A DNA stretch of 64,000 bases from Sphingomonas sp. AR_OL41. GTDB taxonomy: Bacteria; Pseudomonadota; Alphaproteobacteria; Sphingomonadales; Sphingomonadaceae. The position numbers and the translations under genes are program-made. The notes beneath the pieces are model-generated. The model was not told the origin of the DNA. It made no database searches and saw only the letters and a program-made list of their open reading frames with translations. This document shows, piece after piece, positions 43,231 through 54,101 of the stretch. How positions within the stretch are numbered: position 1 is the first letter of the stretch; each line of letters begins with the position of its first letter. The DNA lies in the NCBI RefSeq assembly GCF_029911635.1, contig NZ_JARYTI010000005.1:1-64000 (forward strand), given 5' to 3'.

Positions 43231-44286
43231 ATGACCCATGAGCTCAAGACCGGCGGCGATCGCGGTTATCTGCGCATCGCGACCGAGGAAGCCTTTGCCA
43301 CGCGCGAGCAGATCGACGCCTATCTGCGGATGGTGAAGGCCGGGACGGCGGACAAGGGCATGACCTCGCTCTGGGGCTTCTACGCCCAGTCCCCGTCGGA
43401 GCGCGCGGTCGAGATCATCGAGCGGCTACTCGATCTCGGCGAACGCCGCATCGCCGACATGGACGCGACCGGCATCGACGTGGCGATCCTGTCGCTGACC
43501 TCGCCGGGCGTGCAGCCGCTGCTCGACGTGAGCGAAGCCACGGCGATGGTGCGCCGTGCCAACGACTATCTTGCCGAGCGCTGCGAAAAATATCCGACGC
43601 GCTTTTTCGGCATGACCTCGATCGCGCCGCAGGACCCCGCATGGTCGGCGGAAGAGATCAAGCGCGGCGCCGGTGAACTCGGTTTCCGCGGCGTGATGGT
43701 CAACAGCCATACGCTCGGCCACTATCTCGACGAGCCGCAATTCGACCCGATCTTCCGCGCGCTCGCCGACACCGGCCAGCCGCTCTACATCCACCCACAG
43801 ACGCTGCCCGACAACATGATCGGCGGCCTGATCGACGCCGGGCTCGACGGCGCGATCTTCGGCTTCGGGGTGGAGACCGCGATGCACCTGCTGCGGCTGA
43901 TCACCACCGGGATTTTCGATCGCTATCCCGAGCTGCAGATCGCGGTCGGGCATGGCGCCGAGGCGATCCCCTATTGGCTGTATCGCATGGATTACATGCA
44001 CAAGGCCGGCGTGCGCTCGCAGCGCTATGCCCGCCTCAAGCCGTTGCAGAAGGACCTGTTCGGTTGTCTGCGCGAGAATGTGCTGGCGACGACCAGCGGC
44101 ATGCCCTTCCCGCCGGCAATCAAGCTGATGATGGAGGTGATGGGCGACGATCGCGTGATGTACGCGATGGATTACCCTTACGAATATGTCGCCGACGAGG
44201 TGCGCGCGCACGATCTGCTTGAGGTAAGCGATGCCGCCAAGAAGAAGCTGATGCAGACCAACGCCGAGCGCGTGTTCAAGCTGTGA
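43231..44286 (+). CDS. ligW: 5-carboxyvanillate decarboxylase
   Basis: 351 residues of the amidohydrolase superfamily decarboxylases. The metal ligands reported for LigW are all at the same numbers: Glu19 (ATEEAF), His188 (YIHPQ), His241 (VGHG) and Asp314 (YAMDYP). The N-terminal YLRIATEEAFATREQID and DKGMTSLWGFYAQSPSERA segments also match LigW from memory. It removes the C5 carboxyl of 5-carboxyvanillate to give vanillate. Start at 43231 with GGAGG upstream; its stop overlaps the next GTG start by four bases. Confidence 0.92.
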   Translation: MTHELKTGGDRGYLRIATEEAFATREQIDAYLRMVKAGTADKGMTSLWGFYAQSPSERAVEIIERLLDLGERRIADMDATGIDVAILSLTSPGVQPLLDVSEATAMVRRANDYLAERCEKYPTRFFGMTSIAPQDPAWSAEEIKRGAGELGFRGVMVNSHTLGHYLDEPQFDPIFRALADTGQPLYIHPQTLPDNMIGGLIDAGLDGAIFGFGVETAMHLLRLITTGIFDRYPELQIAVGHGAEAIPYWLYRMDYMHKAGVRSQRYARLKPLQKDLFGCLRENVLATTSGMPFPPAIKLMMEVMGDDRVMYAMDYPYEYVADEVRAHDLLEVSDAAKKKLMQTNAERVFKL

Positions 44287-45887
44287 CGATCGCCGCGCCG
44301 ATCCGTTCCGGCGCGTGGTATGCGCTCATTCTGGTGGCGGCGACGCAAGCGATCAGCCTGCTCGACCGCAACATCCTCGCGATCCTGGCGCCGAGCATCA
44401 AGGCGGATCTCGGCATCGGCGATTCCGAGATGGGGCTACTTTACGGCACCGTCTTCGCCTTTTTCTATGCCCTGTTCTCGCTGCCGCTCGGCCGCCTGGC
44501 CGATGGCTGGGTGCGCACGCGGCTGCTGGCGATCACGATCTTCTTCTGGTCGATCGCGACCGGGCTCGCGGCGTTTGCCGGGGGCTTCACGCTGCTGGCA
44601 CTGTCGCGGCTGGGCGTCGGCATTGGCGAAGCGGCGTCGCAGCCCGCCGGCACCAGCCTCGTTTATGACTATTTCCCCAGTCGCCAGCGCGGGCTGGTGA
44701 TGGCGGTGCTCGCCGCGGCGATCGCGATCGGGCTCGGTGGCTCCTCGATCCTCGGCGGCGTGACCGCACAGTGGTGGGATACGCGCTACCATGGCGGCGG
44801 CGCGCCGTTCGGTTTCCATGGCTGGCAGTTCGCCTTCGTGGTTGCGGCCCTGCCGGGAATCCTCATCGCCTTGCTGATGTGGCGGCTTCGCGAACCCGAA
44901 CGCGGCGCGATGGACCGGATCGCGACGCCCGTGGATCCGCATCCCTTTCGCGCAAGCTTTCGCGTTCTCGGGGCTGTGACGCCCGTTGCCAACTGGGTTG
45001 CGCTCGGACGCGCCGGCGCCACGCGGCGCGACTGGGCGATCAACCTCGGCCTGCTTGCCGTGATCGTCACGGGCTTCATCCTGATCGTGCGCTGGGCCGA
45101 CGGCTTTTCCCCGCGCCCGCCGATCGTCCTTGGCGGTCTGGCGATCAGCCCGCACGCTTTGCAATGGGGCGTGATCGGCTTCGGGCTGTACGTCGTTCTC
45201 AACCTACTCCAGGCGCTGCGCCGCACCGATCCACCGGCCTTTGCGGTGATCGCGACATCACCTTCGCTGATCTTGTGCATGCTGGTCGGCGCGCTGCAGT
45301 CGGTGATCAACTACGGCAATATGAGCTTCACCCCGTCCTTCATCATGCGCTCCTACGCGCTCAATCCGGCCGAGACCGGCCTCAAGTTCGGCTTGCTGGC
45401 AACCGCGCTGGGCATCATCGGCCCAATGATCTCAGGCCCCCTGTCCGACTGGGTCAGCGCGCGCTGGCCGGGCGGCGGCCGCGTCTGGGTGACGATCGTC
45501 GCGCTCGGCATATCGCCGCTGATCGCGCCCTGGGTCTATGCCGCGCCGACGGCGAACGACTTCTACCTGCGTTTCACGCTGTTCAGTCTCGCGCTGACGA
45601 TGTGGCTGCCGCCGCTCTACGCGGTAATGTACGATCAGGTGCTGCCGCGCATGCGCGGGATTACCGCCAGCCTCTATATCGTCGTGTCGACGATCACCGG
45701 GCTCGGCATGGGGCCGTATATCGTCGGCATGGTCAGCGATGCATCCGGCAATCTCGGCCATGCGATTCTGACGGTGAACTGGGTCGCGATCCCGATCGTC
45801 GTGATGCTGGTAATCCTGGCGTCGCGCGTCCGCCGCGACCATGCCGGCCTCACTGACCGCGCGCGCGCCGCGGGCGAACCGATCTGA
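44283..45887 (+). CDS. MFS transporter (spinster-like) coupled to ligW
   Basis: 534 residues from a GTG overlapping the ligW stop. Twelve or more helices; MFS motif A LPLGRLADGWVRTR after helix 2 and QAISLLDRNILAILAPSIK in helix 1, typical of the spinster/aromatic exporter group. A non-membrane insert lies at about 225-260. Translational coupling to ligW suggests import of the LigW pathway substrate. Confidence 0.85.
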   Translation: MTIAAPIRSGAWYALILVAATQAISLLDRNILAILAPSIKADLGIGDSEMGLLYGTVFAFFYALFSLPLGRLADGWVRTRLLAITIFFWSIATGLAAFAGGFTLLALSRLGVGIGEAASQPAGTSLVYDYFPSRQRGLVMAVLAAAIAIGLGGSSILGGVTAQWWDTRYHGGGAPFGFHGWQFAFVVAALPGILIALLMWRLREPERGAMDRIATPVDPHPFRASFRVLGAVTPVANWVALGRAGATRRDWAINLGLLAVIVTGFILIVRWADGFSPRPPIVLGGLAISPHALQWGVIGFGLYVVLNLLQALRRTDPPAFAVIATSPSLILCMLVGALQSVINYGNMSFTPSFIMRSYALNPAETGLKFGLLATALGIIGPMISGPLSDWVSARWPGGGRVWVTIVALGISPLIAPWVYAAPTANDFYLRFTLFSLALTMWLPPLYAVMYDQVLPRMRGITASLYIVVSTITGLGMGPYIVGMVSDASGNLGHAILTVNWVAIPIVVMLVILASRVRRDHAGLTDRARAAGEPI

Positions 45888-45891
45888 CCCG

Positions 45892-46350
45892 TCAGGTCAC
45901 CCGCCACACCCACAGCTTGATGCCCAAAGCATAGCGCGCACCTGCGCAGACGAAGATGCTGCGGTTGAGCCAGTCATATTTGCCGACCGGCGCGATGAAT
46001 TCGGGCACGGTGCGGAAATAATATTCGGCCGGGTCGACATCCTCGCCGCGTGCCAGCCGCTGCATCACCTCGGCCGGGCCGTGACGCAGCCCGCGGTTGC
46101 GGATCTGGATTACGACACCGTCATCGGTCTCGATCGCATAGGTCGCATCGGCGACCGTCACGCCATCGGCGCGCGTGACTTGCCAGTCCGCCCCCTGGCC
46201 GAGCAGGCTGCCGCGAATGTTCGGCCCCTCGACGGGACCCGAGAAGATCGGGATGATCCGCCGCGTGCCGTCATAGGTCTGGCCGATCGGTATCGCCTCG
46301 CCCAGTGCGCCGCCCGCTTCATAGACGAATTCGAGGCCGGGCTTGATCAC
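45892..46350 (-). CDS. DUF3237 domain protein
   Basis: 152 residues of the DUF3237 beta fold: GRRIIPIFSGPVEGPNIRG-type start, QVTRADGVTVADATYAIETDDG, RTVPEFIAPVGKYDWLNRSIFV. Members often sit next to aromatic or steroid degradation genes, but no reaction is established. Its ATG overlaps the lignostilbene dioxygenase stop by four bases, so the two proteins are made together. Confidence 0.85.
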   Translation of the reverse strand: MIKPGLEFVYEAGGALGEAIPIGQTYDGTRRIIPIFSGPVEGPNIRGSLLGQGADWQVTRADGVTVADATYAIETDDGVVIQIRNRGLRHGPAEVMQRLARGEDVDPAEYYFRTVPEFIAPVGKYDWLNRSIFVCAGARYALGIKLWVWRVT

Positions 46351-47816
46351 GCCGCCAGCCCGATCTCATCGGCATTAGCCCAGTTGCCGTGCAGGCCGAA
46401 GCGCAGGCGGATCGGGATGCGGATCTCGGCGATCGGCCCCTTCTCGATGTCGAGCGCGTCGAACAGCAACAGGTCGGAGCGGTGCTCTTCCAGACGGTTG
46501 CACACCTGAACGATCCAGCCATCGCCTTCCGGCGCGTCGTCGCCGCGCGGAATGAAGCATGGCTCCTGCAACGACGAGGTCGGGCCGCACCACCATTTCT
46601 GCTCGCGCTTCGTCTCATGGTCGACCAGCCCGAGCGTGTTCATGACGAAACCGCCCGCGCTGCCGCCCTTCAGTTCGACCGGCTTGGTCGGGTCGATCAC
46701 CAGCATCCAGCCGTAGCGATAGGACAGGCCGGTGCGGCGATCGTCGATGCGCGGGAATTCTCCCATCATGCCGGTGAGCCGCTCGAAGCTTTCGAAGTCG
46801 TCCGAATTCGACGCCATGTCGACCGTCCAGCGCGTCAGGAAGCTGGCGGATTCCTTGCCGTTGAACGGCGCGCCGTGGATGTCGGGAAAGAACGGGAACA
46901 TGTTGTTCTTCGCCTCGGGCGTGTCGAAGTGGATCTTCGTGCCCTCCTGAAACGCGTTCATCACATGGCTCGCGAAGCAATTGTCGCGCCTGAACCAGCG
47001 GATGTCGGCGGCCGTCGCGTCGGCGCGGCGTGGCAGCACGCCGAGATAGACCGGCAACGTGGTATCGAAGCCGAAATGCGGCAGCCCCTGTTCCAGCCGC
47101 TCCCAGTTCGAGGTGCTCGGCACGACGTGGAACAGCGCGTAATCGGGCGTGATCGCGAAATCGTGCATCATCGCGTAATAAGGCAGCTCGAACCACAGCT
47201 CCTGCTTCAGCACCCCTTCCGGCGATACGACATAATAGGTCATGTCACGCGTCAGCACGCCCTTGGCGGCATAGCCGAAGGCGATCATGTCGCCCGTCTC
47301 GGGATCGATCTTGGGGTGCGCCGTGAAGGTCTGCCCGGTCATCGCGCCGTTGAACCAGGTATAGCCCTCGGTCTCCAGCGTCGCCGGATTCATCACCAGC
47401 GCCGGCGAATCCTCCTTCAAGGCATAGAGCTTGCCGCCATAGACGAAGGCGTTGGTGTTCGCGGTGCCGCGGATCTTGCCCTTCACGCTCTCGTCGTCGG
47501 TCAGCGGATTGCGATAGGCGCCGAACAGGCCCTTGCCCGCTTCATGCTCGAGCTTCCACTTGTCGGTCTGCGCCCAGCGCTGCCGGAAATCGACACGTCC
47601 GCCATGGAAGCGGAACATCGTGATCATACCGTCACCGTTGAACGCTATGTCGTCGCCAAGGTACGGCGGGAACTGCGGATCGGGCTGGACGCGGTAAAAG
47701 GCGCCGTCGAGTTCGGCCGGGATAATGCCCTTCACATCGAGATCGGCGATGTCGGCTTCGACACGCGACGGCGTGTTGAACCCGGTGAACGCAGCTGTGT
47801 CGGGAAAATGCGTCAT
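46347..47816 (-). CDS. Lignostilbene alpha,beta-dioxygenase (carotenoid cleavage oxygenase family)
   Basis: 489 residues. The four iron-ligand histidines are at 167 (TAHPK), 218 (MMHDF), 284 (FASHV) and 476 (GLHGNW), the same numbers as recalled for the Novosphingobium NOV1 enzyme, and the phenol-binding Tyr101 and Lys134 (YALKED) are also in place. These two residues separate hydroxystilbene cleavers from carotenoid cleavers. The enzyme splits 4-hydroxystilbenes to two aldehydes, giving vanillin from lignostilbene. Start at 47816; a longer frame has no ribosome site. An operator-like site lies at 47850. Confidence 0.93.
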   Translation of the reverse strand: MTHFPDTAAFTGFNTPSRVEADIADLDVKGIIPAELDGAFYRVQPDPQFPPYLGDDIAFNGDGMITMFRFHGGRVDFRQRWAQTDKWKLEHEAGKGLFGAYRNPLTDDESVKGKIRGTANTNAFVYGGKLYALKEDSPALVMNPATLETEGYTWFNGAMTGQTFTAHPKIDPETGDMIAFGYAAKGVLTRDMTYYVVSPEGVLKQELWFELPYYAMMHDFAITPDYALFHVVPSTSNWERLEQGLPHFGFDTTLPVYLGVLPRRADATAADIRWFRRDNCFASHVMNAFQEGTKIHFDTPEAKNNMFPFFPDIHGAPFNGKESASFLTRWTVDMASNSDDFESFERLTGMMGEFPRIDDRRTGLSYRYGWMLVIDPTKPVELKGGSAGGFVMNTLGLVDHETKREQKWWCGPTSSLQEPCFIPRGDDAPEGDGWIVQVCNRLEEHRSDLLLFDALDIEKGPIAEIRIPIRLRFGLHGNWANADEIGLAA

Positions 47817-47849
47817 GGCCGATCCTCTCGATTCTATCGTTGCCGACTT

Positions 47850-47866
47850 TGTATGTAAGACGAACA
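47850..47866. promoter_or_regulatory. Operator-like site between lignostilbene dioxygenase and MarR genes
   Basis: TGTATGTAAGACGAACA at 47850-47866 (TGTAT-N7-GAACA). One half-site is perfect and extended (TTTGTATG), the other keeps ACA. It lies 33 bp before the dioxygenase start and 54 bp before the MarR start. Confidence 0.5.
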
Positions 47867-47920
47867 ATATTTTCAAGCACGCGCATTGACGCTGCGCCAT
47901 GAAACGCTCAAACTGTTAGT

Positions 47921-48385
47921 ATGAGTTACCAGTCTGAGACGATCGACGAGAAGCCAGCGGAGGAAGCCGACATTGGCGATATCGACCAGATTGTCGGGTT
48001 TCACATCCGTTTGGCGCATGGCGCGGTCTATCGGCACTTCACCGAGACCTTCGCCGACCTCGACCTGACGCAGAAGCAGGTCTCGGCGCTGTGGCTGATC
48101 GACGATCATCCCGATATCGCCCAGGCGGATATCGGTCGCCGGCTACAGATGGACCGCGCCACCGTGATGGCGATCATCAACCGGCTGCAAAAGCGCGGCT
48201 TCGTCGAACGGGGCGCCTCGACCGGCGATCGGCGGCGCCAGACACTTCACCTGACGCGATCGGGGCATGACGCGTTGCTCAAGGCGCGCGCCAGCGTTCT
48301 CGAGCATGAGGCATGGCTGAAGGCGCGCTTCAACGACCGCGAACTCGCCCAGTTCGTCAAACTGCTGCGCCGAATCCACGAGTAA
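47921..48385 (+). CDS. MarR-family transcriptional regulator
   Basis: 154 residues. The wHTH is clear: LTQKQVSALWLIDDHPDIAQADIGRRLQMDRATVMAIINRLQKRGFVER, wing GASTGDRRRQTLHLT. It is divergent from the lignostilbene dioxygenase and likely controls it. It is distinct from the MarR gene beside ferA, so the window has at least two MarR proteins that could read related operators. Confidence 0.88.
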   Translation: MSYQSETIDEKPAEEADIGDIDQIVGFHIRLAHGAVYRHFTETFADLDLTQKQVSALWLIDDHPDIAQADIGRRLQMDRATVMAIINRLQKRGFVERGASTGDRRRQTLHLTRSGHDALLKARASVLEHEAWLKARFNDRELAQFVKLLRRIHE

Positions 48386-48397
48386 CGTGACCCGACA

Positions 48398-48423
48398 AGG
48401 CGCGCGCCGACCGCGGCGCGCCT
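48398..48423. terminator. Hairpin between convergent marR and acyl-CoA dehydrogenase genes
   Basis: AGGCGCGC (48398-48405) pairs with GCGCGCCT (48416-48423) around a 10-base loop, within the 42-bp gap between the two stop codons. Confidence 0.55.
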
Positions 48424-48427
48424 GACG

Positions 48428-50136
48428 TCAATCACTATCCCGGCCGAGATAGTCCGCAAATCCATCGAGCCGCGCCGCGCCCAGCGTCGCGAGGCGCGCT
48501 TCCGCCTCCGCCAGCGCGGGCAGTTCGGCCAGGTAGAACGCCGCTGCCGCCGCGAGACGCCGGCCGGTTTCGTCTTCTCCGGCAAAGCGGACCAGCCGCA
48601 ACGCGATCCATCCACCGACCGCAAGGCCGCACAGTTCGAGGAAAGCGGTCGCGCCCGCATCGGCATCGCGCGCCGTGTCGCGCCACCCGCCGACCGTCCG
48701 CATGACGTCTTCCAGCCGATCGAACAAGCCAGCGACAGTACGCGAACGCGGATCATCGATCAGATCGCCACGCGCCGCCGAGAGGAATCGATTGAGCCCC
48801 TCGCCACGATCCCGCCACAGCCGCCGATGCACCATGTCGATCGCCTGGATCCCGCTGGTCCCTTCGAAGACCGCGAAGACGCGCGCATCGCGCAGTCGCC
48901 GCTCGACCGACCATTCGCGGGTGTACCCCGCGCCGCCGAGCACCTGCAGCGCGCCGCTCGCCACATCGAATGCCAGCCGCGCCGAGATATCCTTGGCGAG
49001 CGGCAGGAGGAATTGTGCCAGCGCCAGCCATCCAGCGCGATCGGCCTCGGGCGCGCGCTCGCCGAGGTCCATCGTCACCGCCGCAACCAATGCCAGCCCG
49101 CGCGCCACTTCCACTCGCCCGGCCATGCGCAACAATTGTCGCTGGACGTCGGCGTGCGTCACGATCGGCACGGGCGTAGCCGCCGGATCGCCGCCCTGAC
49201 GACGGTCCCGGGCATAACCGAGCGCGGTGGCGAGCGCGGCTTCCGCGACGCCGACGCCTTGCGGGGCGCACGACAGCCGCATCAACAGCATCATGTGGAA
49301 CAAGGTCTGGAGTCCGCGACCCGCTTGACCGATCGGGATGGCGTGCGCTTCCTCGAAGCCGAGCACGCAGGTCGGCGAACCATGCAGGCCGAGCTTCTCC
49401 TCGATCCGTCGCAGCGCCACACCATTGCGCGTGCCGTCGTCATGGCGATCGGGGACGAGGAACAGGCTGAGCCCGCGCACGCCCGGCTCGTCCGAAGAGC
49501 GCGCGATTATGCAATGCCCAATGCGCGCGGTGAGATCGTGGTCGCCATAGCTGATCCAGCATTTCTCGCCGGTGACCCGCCACGATCCATCATCATAGCG
49601 CGTGGCGCGCGTTCGCACGCGACCGACATCCGACCCTGCCTCGGGCTCGGAGATGCAGATCGTCGCGGCCCATTCACCCGATGCGAGCTTCGGCACCCAT
49701 GCTTCGCAGGTCGCCGCGTCGGCAACCCCGGCCAGCATCGCCGCGGCGGTACGGTTCGGCGTCGCGAGCATCGTGAAGGCGCAGGACGCGCGGTTGAACA
49801 GTTCCTCGCACGCCGTGGTCAGGACGAGCGGCAGGCCCTGCCCGCCCGAGGCTTCCGGCAAGGCAAGCGTAAGCCAGCCATCACCGGCAAAGCGTGTCCA
49901 GGCGTCGCGGTGCCCCGGCGCGCAGACGACGCGCCCGTCTTCGACGTTGGCGCCGACGCGATCGAGCGTCGCGTCGAGCGGATCGATCACACCCTCGGCG
50001 AACCGTGCCGCCTGGTCGATGATCGCGCGCCAGGTCTCATGATTCACGCCATCCGGCATCGCGTCCGCCAGTTGGTCGAGAAACGGTACGATCGACAGAT
50101 GGCGGACAAGCGCCTCGACCTGGCGCGGATAGGACA

Positions 50137-50137
<1 letters not shown>
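48428..50137 (-). CDS. Acyl-CoA dehydrogenase at the end of the ligK-ligU-ligI operon
   Basis: 569 residues, long ACAD type with an extra C-terminal helical domain. Motifs: the FAD/substrate segment WAATICISEPEAGSDVGR, WRVTGEKCWISYGDHDL and EGTSGIQAIDMVHRRL with the expected catalytic Glu region. The ATG at 50137 overlaps the ligI stop by one base (TGATG). No acyl-CoA step belongs to the protocatechuate 4,5-pathway, so the substrate may be a phenylpropanoyl-CoA from another funnel; this is a guess. A frame extending to 50287 is rejected because it runs through ligI. Confidence 0.85.
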
Positions 50138-52062
<1,925 letters not shown>

Positions 52063-52070
<8 letters not shown>

Positions 52071-52737
52071 AGCGCAGCCCCAGCGCCTCCAGCTTGCCGC
52101 GCATGTCGTAAATGTCGAGCCCGAGTTCGCCTGCGGCGAGCCGGACACGCTTCGACTCTTCCGCCGCTTCGCGCGCCTGCGCCTTGGCGAGCACCGCATC
52201 CGCATCGGCGCGCCGCACGACGCACACACCATCGTCGTCGGCAACGATCACGTCGCCAGCCTCGATCTGCGCGCTCGCACAGACGATCGGTACGTTGACC
52301 GAGCCGAGCGTCGCCTTGATCGTCCCCTGCGCGAATACCGCCTTCGACCAGACCGGGAAGCCCATGCGCGTGAGGTCGCGCACGTCGCGTACGCCCGCAT
52401 CGATCACCAGGCCACGACAGCCACGCGCCATCGCAGAGGTGGCGAGCAGGTCACCGAAATAGCCATCCTCGCACGGGCTGGTCGGGGCGAGGACGAGGAT
52501 ATCGCCCTCGTGCAGTTGCTCGATCGCGACATGCAGCATCCAGTTGTCGCCCGGCGGGGCAGAGATCGTCACCGCTGAACCAGCGATCCGTGCGCCGGAA
52601 TAGATCGGCCGCATATGGCTGGCGAGCAGCCCGATCCGGCCTTGCGCCTCATGAACGGTGGCGACACCGGCGGCAGCAAGGCCGTCAATCGTCTCCGCCG
52701 AAGCGCGTTGAATATTGCGGACGACGCGTCCTGCCAT
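52063..52737 (-). CDS. ligK: 4-carboxy-4-hydroxy-2-oxoadipate aldolase
   Basis: 224 residues of the RraA-fold class II aldolases: [49 protein letters not shown] with the Arg-Asp metal/substrate pair, and [23 protein letters not shown]. LigK splits CHA to pyruvate and oxaloacetate, the last step of the pathway. AAGGAGAG precedes the ATG at 52737. First gene of the minus-strand ligKUI-ACAD operon, divergent from ligR. Confidence 0.95.
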
Positions 52738-52809
52738 GGCTGCTCTCCTTGTCTTTCTCGCGGCTACCCCCGCGCGCGACGGGCCGCCCAATCCATATTG
52801 CGCGCAGCA

Positions 52810-52826
52810 CATAAGTTTTTGCTATG
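52810..52826. promoter_or_regulatory. LysR-type box between ligK and ligR
   Basis: CATA (52810-52813) and TATG (52823-52826) flank nine bases, fitting the T-N11-A rule for LysR proteins. It overlaps the ligR ribosome-site region and is 73 bp from the ligK start, as expected for autoregulation and divergent activation. Confidence 0.55.
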
Positions 52827-52834
52827 TCTATCGC

Positions 52835-54046
52835 ATGACGATGCCCCTGCCCTTCGACCTCAACCTGCGCCATCTCCGCTCGCTATCGGCGGTCGTCGAG
52901 CACGGCACGTTGAGCGCCGCCGCGGCGCGGGTCGGGCTGTCGCAGCCAGCGCTGACGCAAGGATTGTCAAAGCTCGAACGCCAGCTCGACCGCGTCCTGT
53001 TCGACCGCCGCCCGGACGGACTCGCACCGACCGAGGCAGGACTGGTGATGGCGAGCCGTGCCGCCGCCGCCTTCACCTATCTGGGGTCGTCCAGCCGGGC
53101 GCGCACCGCCGGACGGGGTTTTTCGCGCCCCGAACAATTGATGACTGCCACCCAGCTCGAGGCGTTCCTGCACGTCGCCAATGCCGGCAGCTTCGTTGGC
53201 GCGGCCGCCGAAAGCAGCCTGTCGCAGCCGGCGTTGCACCGAGCGGTGCGCGATCTCGAACAGGTGACGGGCGTGCCCCTGGTCGAACGGCGCGGGCGCG
53301 GCGTCGCACTGACGGCGCACGGTCAGCGGATGGCACGCGGCGTGCGGTTGGCCGAGCGCGAGATCGCCGCGGGGATCGCCGAGCTCTCCGCCGATCCCGC
53401 CGGTACGGGCCGGATCGCGATCGGCGCGATGCCGCTGTCGCGCGCGCTGATCCTGCCGCGCGCGCTCGCCGCGTTCACCCGCGCGGCACCGGGCGTCGCA
53501 GTGGATGTCATCGAGGGATCGTGGCGCGAGTTGATTGACCCGTTGCGCGACGGTCTGCTCGACATGACGATCGGCGCGCTGCGCGACACGCCACCGCCAG
53601 GGGTGGTCCAACGCGCCTTGTTCTCCGATCGCCTCGCGGTGGTCGCCCGCGCGGGCCACCCTCTTGCGGGCATTACGGCGCCGACGCGCGACGACCTTGC
53701 CGGCTTTCCCTGGATCGTCGGGTCGCGCGAGACCCCGCTTGCCGCGCATTGGCACCGCCTGTTTGCGGGGGGCACCCTGCCGACCGCACCGATCGCCTGC
53801 GGATCGGTGATGGTGATCCGCGGATTGCTGCAGGACAGCGACCTGCTGACGTTGCTCTCTCCCGATCAGGTCGCGCTGGAGATCGATGCCGGTCTGCTGA
53901 CCACGATCGGTCCACCGCTCGCCGGCAGCCTGCGTACGATCGGCCTGACGACGCGTGCCGACTGGCGCCCGACGACCGCACAGCGCCGGCTCGTCGCGTT
54001 GATCGAAGCGGCATCCTCGGAGGTCGCAATTCGGGAAAACGAATAG
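52835..54046 (+). CDS. ligR: LysR-family regulator of protocatechuate 4,5-cleavage, with two helix-turn-helix domains
   Basis: 403 residues, about 100 more than a normal LysR protein. The excess is a second N-terminal wHTH: the first spans about 9-67 (LRHLRSLSAVVEHGTLSAAA, SQPALTQGLSKLERQL) and the second about 103-162 (MTATQLEAFLHVANAGSF, SQPALHRAVRDLEQVT). The effector domain follows (about 190-395; MPLSRALILPRALAAF, MTIGAL). Position divergent from ligK and before ligJAB supports LigR, activated by protocatechuate or gallate in SYK-6. Start at 52835 after the LysR box. Confidence 0.82.
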   Translation: MTMPLPFDLNLRHLRSLSAVVEHGTLSAAAARVGLSQPALTQGLSKLERQLDRVLFDRRPDGLAPTEAGLVMASRAAAAFTYLGSSSRARTAGRGFSRPEQLMTATQLEAFLHVANAGSFVGAAAESSLSQPALHRAVRDLEQVTGVPLVERRGRGVALTAHGQRMARGVRLAEREIAAGIAELSADPAGTGRIAIGAMPLSRALILPRALAAFTRAAPGVAVDVIEGSWRELIDPLRDGLLDMTIGALRDTPPPGVVQRALFSDRLAVVARAGHPLAGITAPTRDDLAGFPWIVGSRETPLAAHWHRLFAGGTLPTAPIACGSVMVIRGLLQDSDLLTLLSPDQVALEIDAGLLTTIGPPLAGSLRTIGLTTRADWRPTTAQRRLVALIEAASSEVAIRENE

Positions 54047-54101
54047 CCGCCAACGCATTCCGATTGGCGTCGCCGCACCCTCGCCCGGTAGCACCGCCGG
54101 C

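Noticed and set aside
46389..47858. 489-residue plus-strand frame antisense to the lignostilbene dioxygenase
   Set aside because: The minus strand encodes all four iron-ligand histidines at expected numbers; the plus frame is a compositional shadow.
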